From NCBI GenBank assembly GCA_003516865.1, contig DPBR01000089.1, positions 1-8,360 on the forward strand: DNA of 8,360 nt. The letters are read 5' to 3'. Positions 4,883 through 8,360 of this stretch are shown piece after piece (positions within the stretch are counted from its first letter, which is position 1; each line of letters opens with the position of its first letter). The translations under genes were made by a program, and so were the position numbers. The notes under the pieces are model-generated. The model had not been told where the DNA came from and did no database searches. It worked only from the letters and a program-made list of their open reading frames with translations. The stretch is from Oscillospiraceae bacterium (GTDB lineage: Bacteria; Bacillota; Clostridia; Oscillospirales; Ruminococcaceae).

Positions 4883-6337
4883 ATGAAGCCCGAAAATAAG
4901 AAGAAATATAATGAAAAAACGCCTAAGCGCCGCAGAATATCGAATATCGCGTATCTTGCGACCGTTCTTATCGCGTTTGAGTCGATAGGACTTGCGTTGG
5001 TTGTGTTTCCGAGAAGCACGGTGAGCATAACCGAAAAGCGCGAGCTGAAAACATTTCCCGAGCTTACCGCCGACAGTTATTTCAGCGGCGAGTTCACGAA
5101 ATCGCTGTCGGAGTGGTTCAGCGACACGGTTCCTTTCCGCGACGAACTTACGGGCATTTCAACGCAGCTTCGCGAGCTGCGCGGGTTCAGGCAGGGTGGA
5201 ATAAAGCTGCACGGCGTGGGCGAGTCGAAAAGCGACTCATCGAGCGAACAGAAGCCCGAAGAAAGTTCTTCGTCCGCTTCATCGTCGACAAGCTCCTCGG
5301 TATCCGACAGCAGTTCGTCATCGTCGTCAAGCGAAACTCACGAATCGTCGAGTTCATCGGAAACATCGTCCTCTACAAGCACGCCGAACACGGACGACGC
5401 GGTTAAAATCACGAACAACGGCATTGCGGTTGTGGGAACGCGCGCTCTTATGCTGTACGGCGGCAGCTTCAGCGTGAGCGAAAGCTACGCCAAGGTGATG
5501 AACAAGTACAAAGAGGCAATGCCGAACGTGAACGTTTACAGTATGATAATCCCGACGTCGTGCGAATTTTACAGTCCCGACGAGGTTAAGGCGTATTGCG
5601 GAAGCGAAAAGGCGAATATCGAGCACGTCAACAGTCTCTTGAAAGGCGTTGTGCCTGTTGACGCATATTCCGCGCTTCAGGCGCACACGGGCGAGGATAT
5701 TTACCTGCGCACCGACCACCACTGGGCGCCGCTCGGCGCGTATTACGCGGCTCAGGCGTTTGCAAAAACGGCTGGAGTGCCGTTCAAGGATATTTCGGAG
5801 TACGAGCGGCAGGTTGTTCACGGGTATGTGGGAACGATGTACGGTTACACGGAGGATATCGTCCTGAAAAACAATCCCGAAGATTTCGTGTATTACGTTC
5901 CGAAAAACGCTGAATATACGACGACTTATTATGAGTATACGTTAAGCGGCGGACGGATTTCGGGCGCGCGGGAGCCGTTCACGGGAAATTTCTTCGTGAG
6001 ATATCCCGACGGCAGCGGAATGGCATATTGCACGTTTATGGGCGGCGATTGTCAGATAGTGAAGGTGCAGACGAACGCGGGTACGGGCAGAAAGCTCGCG
6101 ATACTCAAGGACAGCTATGGAAACGCGCTTCCGGGGTATCTTATGAGTTCGTTTGACGAGATTTACGTTATAGATATGCGCTATTTCACGCATAATATCG
6201 TTGATTATCTCACGAAATGCAAGGTTACGGACATACTTTTCGCGAACAACTCATTCCATGCGGCAACCGCGTCAACGGTTGATTATTACGAGAATTTCCT
6301 CACGCAAAAAGACTGGGGATACTGGACTGAAGAATAA
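4883..6337 (+). CDS. DHHW/AlgJ-like SGNH-fold membrane-anchored protein with serine-rich insertion
   Basis: This 484-aa partner of the MBOAT protein probably completes acyl transfer to, or acts on, an extracellular glycan. A very basic start (residues 1-20) precedes one TM anchor (about 22-42), placing the rest outside the cell. Residues about 50-95 carry the usual DHHW lead-in (TEKRELKTFPEL, then TVPFRDEL). A Ser-rich stretch (114-172) follows. The catalytic part has TDHHW (D278, H280, W281) and a KDSYGN block (S411), matching the D-x-H plus Ser triad order of AlgJ/AlgX. AAGGAG (4872-4877) lies 5 nt before the ATG and overlaps the MBOAT stop codon, so the two genes are tightly coupled. Acetyltransferase or esterase activity is inferred from the family; the substrate is unknown. 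Confidence 0.92.
   Translation: MKPENKKKYNEKTPKRRRISNIAYLATVLIAFESIGLALVVFPRSTVSITEKRELKTFPELTADSYFSGEFTKSLSEWFSDTVPFRDELTGISTQLRELRGFRQGGIKLHGVGESKSDSSSEQKPEESSSSASSSTSSSVSDSSSSSSSSETHESSSSSETSSSTSTPNTDDAVKITNNGIAVVGTRALMLYGGSFSVSESYAKVMNKYKEAMPNVNVYSMIIPTSCEFYSPDEVKAYCGSEKANIEHVNSLLKGVVPVDAYSALQAHTGEDIYLRTDHHWAPLGAYYAAQAFAKTAGVPFKDISEYERQVVHGYVGTMYGYTEDIVLKNNPEDFVYYVPKNAEYTTTYYEYTLSGGRISGAREPFTGNFFVRYPDGSGMAYCTFMGGDCQIVKVQTNAGTGRKLAILKDSYGNALPGYLMSSFDEIYVIDMRYFTHNIVDYLTKCKVTDILFANNSFHAATASTVDYYENFLTQKDWGYWTEE
5222..5398 (+). repeat. Low-complexity serine-rich coding tract within the DHHW gene
   Basis: Residues 114-172 contain 33 serines out of 59, mixed with Glu, Asp and Thr. The serines use several codons (tcg, tca, tcc, agt, agc), so this is a selected protein feature rather than a recent DNA slippage repeat. 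It is likely a flexible extracytoplasmic linker and possibly a glycosylation target. Confidence 0.85.
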
Positions 6338-6369
6338 AAAATCGGCTCGGAGAATTAATCCGAGCCGTT
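6336..6369. terminator. Bidirectional terminator between the convergent DHHW and DUF3781 genes
   Basis: CGGCTCGGA (6343-6351) and TCCGAGCCG (6359-6367) form a perfect 9-bp stem with a 7-nt loop. On the minus strand it is followed by ATTTTTTA, a strong U-tract for the DUF3781 gene, whose stop lies 4 nt before the stem. On the plus strand it follows the DHHW stop by 5 nt but has only a weak TTGCTT tract. Confidence 0.88.
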
Positions 6370-6371
6370 GC

Positions 6372-6614
6372 TTAATCTTTGATTTTATGCGCGGTAATAA
6401 TAGTGAAGCTGAACGCGTTTACGGTGATTTCGCAGCCGTTTACGCGCGCGTAGAAATTCTTCCCGCGGCGTTCAATCTGCGCGTTTTCGCTTAAAATCAG
6501 CCCGCGGCAATACTCAACCGCGTCAATATGCCCAAGAGAAAGATTTCTGCGGATACGTTCGATACCCATAGGCGTGGTGTGAAGCTTTTCGATATTTTGG
6601 ATAAGTTCGTGCAT
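6372..6614 (-). CDS. DUF3781 family protein
   Basis: This 80-aa soluble protein of unknown function is recognised from the family pattern: KLHTTPMGIERIRRNLSL near the N-terminus, a central GRxNFYARVNGCEITVNA-like beta-rich part and the C-terminal FTIITAHKIKD signature. The length is normal for DUF3781, and no membrane segment or signal peptide is present. The ATG is preceded by AAGGGGGTGA, a near-perfect complement of the 16S 3' end (plus-strand about 6618-6628). It has its own promoter and terminator and is therefore monocistronic, placed just downstream of asnB on the same strand. No partner or pathway can be deduced from the neighbours. Confidence 0.88.
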   Translation of the reverse strand: MHELIQNIEKLHTTPMGIERIRRNLSLGHIDAVEYCRGLILSENAQIERRGKNFYARVNGCEITVNAFSFTIITAHKIKD

Positions 6615-6634
6615 TTAATCACCCCCTTTTTCTC

Positions 6635-6663
6635 ATTATACAGCGAAAATGGATTTCTGTCAA
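6635..6663 (-). promoter_or_regulatory. Perfect housekeeping sigma promoter of the DUF3781 gene
   Basis: Read on the minus strand, TTGACA (plus 6658-6663), a 17-nt spacer and TATAAT (plus 6635-6640) match the sigma-A consensus exactly. The expected start near 6628 leaves a leader of only about 14 nt, just enough for the ribosome site. Confidence 0.9.
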
Positions 6664-6664
6664 T

Positions 6665-6694
6665 AAAAGGTCCCGCCGAAAAGCGGGACTTTTT
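6665..6694 (-). terminator. asnB terminator
   Basis: On the minus strand GTCCCGC and GCGGGAC (plus arms 6683-6689 and 6670-6676) form a stem with a 6-nt loop that can be lengthened by A-T pairs, followed by CTTTTATT. The stem base touches the asnB stop codon, and the U-tract runs directly into the -35 box of the DUF3781 promoter, so the two transcription units share almost no spare DNA. Confidence 0.82.
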
Positions 6695-8360
6695 TCAGTA
6701 TTTTACGATAACGTTATATTTTCTCAGCCAGAATTCAATCTGTAGGAAATACGCGTAAATCTGCGGCACGGTCATAAGCTGTCCGTACCAGTTTTTGGTA
6801 AAGGAAGCGCCGTTTGTGGCGAGCATTTTGCGCAGCGCGTCCGCGTTGACAAGCTCGACAAGACGGCAGTCCGAGCGGTTCAGCACCTCGGCGAGCCGTT
6901 TTGCGAGGAGCTGCTCGTAGTTCGGGTTGTGGGTTTTGGGGTAGGGGCTTTTCTTGCGCCAGAGGACGTTCTCGGGCAGCGTCCCGCTCATCGCGTATCG
7001 AACAAGACCTTTTTCGCGCCCGCGATAGTTCTTGAAGTTCGCGGGAATATTGTACGCGTATTCGACAAGCCGATAATCGCAGAACGGAACGCGTACTTCA
7101 AGCCCGTGCGCCATACTCATTCGGTCTTTTCGGTCAAGCAGCGTCGCCATAAAATAGTCGAGATTGAGCATAAACATTTCCCGCATACGCCTGTCGTCGG
7201 CGTTTTCACCGTCGAGGTAGTCAACCCCCGCGAGGCACTTGTCGTAAGCGCTGCGGACAAAGCACTCCGCTTCGCCCTCGGAGAGCGGCTTTTTCATCAA
7301 AAGACCGCGTTCGGGGACGCTTGTCGCCCACGGGAAGCCGTCATAGTGAAGCACGTCTTTTTTGTGATACCACGGATAACCGCCGAAAATCTCGTCCGCA
7401 CATTCGCCGCTGAGCGCAACGGTGTAATCACGCTTGATTTCGCGGCAGAACAGATAAAGCGAGCTGTCAACGTCCGCCATTCCCGGCAAATCCCTCGCGT
7501 AAACGGCGTCCTCAAGTGCGTCCGCGAGCGCGGGCGTATCGAGAACAACACCGTGGTGTTCAGACCCGATATATTCCGCCATTTCGAGAACATAAGGCGC
7601 GTCCTCGTCGGGCTGAAAAGCGCTTGCGCGGAAATTTTCGCGGTTGTTTTTGTAGTCAATCGAGTAAGTCGCGAGGGTTTTTCCGTTATTTCGGTATTCC
7701 TCGGCGGCGATAGCCGAAATCAGGCTTGAATCAAGCCCTCCCGAAAGAAACGTGCAAAGCGGAACATCGCTTACAAGCTGCCTTCTCACCGCGTCAACAA
7801 TGAGCGATTTCGTATGGGCGGCGGTTTCGGTGAAATTCTCGGTGTGCTTTTGCGCGGTGAGCTTCCAGTATCGCCTTATTTTCAGTCCCTCTTCTTCCGA
7901 AAAAACGGCGCAGTGCGCGGCGGGAATATCCTTGATATCGCGGAAAACGCCGCTTCCCGTGAATTTTGCGGGTCCCGTGAGCATAATCTGCGCGGCGCCG
8001 TTAAAGTCGATTATCGGCGAAACCTCGGGGTGGAGGAGAAGCGCCTTGATTTCGCTTGCGAACACAATTCCGCCGTCCGTCATCGCGTAGAAAAGCGGCT
8101 TAACGCCTATTCTGTCGCGCGCGAGGAAAAGCGTTTTGGTGCGCGCGTTCCACACGGCGAACGCGAAAATGCCGTTGAACAGTTCAACGCACTTTTCTCC
8201 GTACTCCGCGAACGCTTTCAGCACAACCTCGGTATCCGAGTGACCGATAAAAGTGCAGCCGCGCTTTGCGAGTTCGCGGCGGATATCCTCGGTGTTGTAA
8301 AGTTCGCCGTTGTAAATCAGCGTGAAATCGCCGAGCCGCATCGGCTGCCTGCCGTTTTTC
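6695..8360 (-). CDS. asnB: Asparagine synthase (glutamine-hydrolysing), N-terminus beyond right edge
   Basis: This cytoplasmic enzyme converts aspartate, glutamine and ATP to asparagine, glutamate, AMP and pyrophosphate. The 554 visible residues begin in the glutamine amidotransferase class II domain. KNGRQP is encoded by 8343-8360, upstream of the ATG at 8341, which is therefore internal. YNGELYN, SDTEV and FLARDRIGVKPLFYA mark the rest of that domain. The synthetase domain has the ATP-pyrophosphatase loop SGGLDSS (7724-7744), SGECADEIFGGYPWY and DRKDRMSMAHGLEVRVPFCD, all intact. By comparison with family members, about 70-80 residues including the catalytic Cys2 (MCGI start) lie outside the window, so glutaminase competence cannot be checked. 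Normal C-terminus and terminator suggest a functional gene. AsnB paralogues also amidate cell-envelope components in some bacteria, so a non-biosynthetic role cannot be excluded. Confidence 0.95.
   Translation of the reverse strand, partial: KNGRQPMRLGDFTLIYNGELYNTEDIRRELAKRGCTFIGHSDTEVVLKAFAEYGEKCVELFNGIFAFAVWNARTKTLFLARDRIGVKPLFYAMTDGGIVFASEIKALLLHPEVSPIIDFNGAAQIMLTGPAKFTGSGVFRDIKDIPAAHCAVFSEEEGLKIRRYWKLTAQKHTENFTETAAHTKSLIVDAVRRQLVSDVPLCTFLSGGLDSSLISAIAAEEYRNNGKTLATYSIDYKNNRENFRASAFQPDEDAPYVLEMAEYIGSEHHGVVLDTPALADALEDAVYARDLPGMADVDSSLYLFCREIKRDYTVALSGECADEIFGGYPWYHKKDVLHYDGFPWATSVPERGLLMKKPLSEGEAECFVRSAYDKCLAGVDYLDGENADDRRMREMFMLNLDYFMATLLDRKDRMSMAHGLEVRVPFCDYRLVEYAYNIPANFKNYRGREKGLVRYAMSGTLPENVLWRKKSPYPKTHNPNYEQLLAKRLAEVLNRSDCRLVELVNADALRKMLATNGASFTKNWYGQLMTVPQIYAYFLQIEFWLRKYNVIVKY

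Noticed and set aside
6929..7729. 266-codon plus-strand open frame opposite asnB
   Set aside because: The opposite strand encodes the intact synthetase domain with all motifs, and this frame shows no recognisable domain or ribosome site.
8341..8341. ATG at 8341 as the asnB start
   Set aside because: It sits within the amidotransferase domain. The frame continues upstream as KNGRQP, matching the family, so the true start lies outside the window.
1..8360. CRISPR array, tRNA/rRNA genes, insertion sequences or transposase genes
   Set aside because: No regularly spaced repeats, tRNA-like cloverleaf with CCA end, rRNA segments or transposase motifs were seen on either strand.

Overview
The window looks like a chromosomal segment of an anaerobic, gut-type Clostridia-like member of the Bacillota. 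This is inferred from near-perfect AGGAGG-type ribosome binding sites, three perfect TTGACA-N17-TATAAT promoters, a DUF3781 gene, a LytS-type/PP2C membrane phosphatase and an MBOAT-DHHW acylation pair. The genus cannot be read from the sequence.

Left edge (1-411, minus strand): two small overlapping phage-type membrane genes, an XhlA-like protein followed by a holin-like protein that runs off the window. They look like the lysis end of a prophage or a domesticated remnant. A 143-bp divergent intergenic region follows, with a perfect promoter carrying a dyad across its -35 region. This promoter drives an 808-aa membrane phosphatase (555-2981): LytS-like 5-TM domain, extracytoplasmic Cache-like sensor, HAMP and SpoIIE/RsbU-type PP2C.

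Middle (2982-3403, 422 bp without a protein gene): the most unusual part of the window. It holds a roughly 200-nt element (3008-3204) closed by a 21-nt long-range helix that encloses several hairpins and an apparent H-type pseudoknot. A 22-bp near-perfect direct repeat brackets the element, and the right copy forms a terminator hairpin. Next come six TTACA/TTGCA boxes spaced about one helical turn apart, then another perfect promoter. The region looks like a structured noncoding RNA or structured mobile repeat, followed by a response-regulator-type control region.

That promoter drives a two-gene operon: an AlgI/DltB-type MBOAT O-acyltransferase (3404-4873) and a DHHW/AlgJ-like SGNH-fold protein (4883-6337) with a 59-residue serine-rich insertion. 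Together they are expected to acylate an extracellular or cell-wall polysaccharide. A bidirectional hairpin terminator separates them from the convergent genes.

Right part (minus strand): a small DUF3781 gene (6372-6614) with its own perfect promoter, packed directly against the terminator of an asparagine synthetase gene (asnB, 6695 to beyond 8360) whose N-terminal catalytic end lies outside the window.
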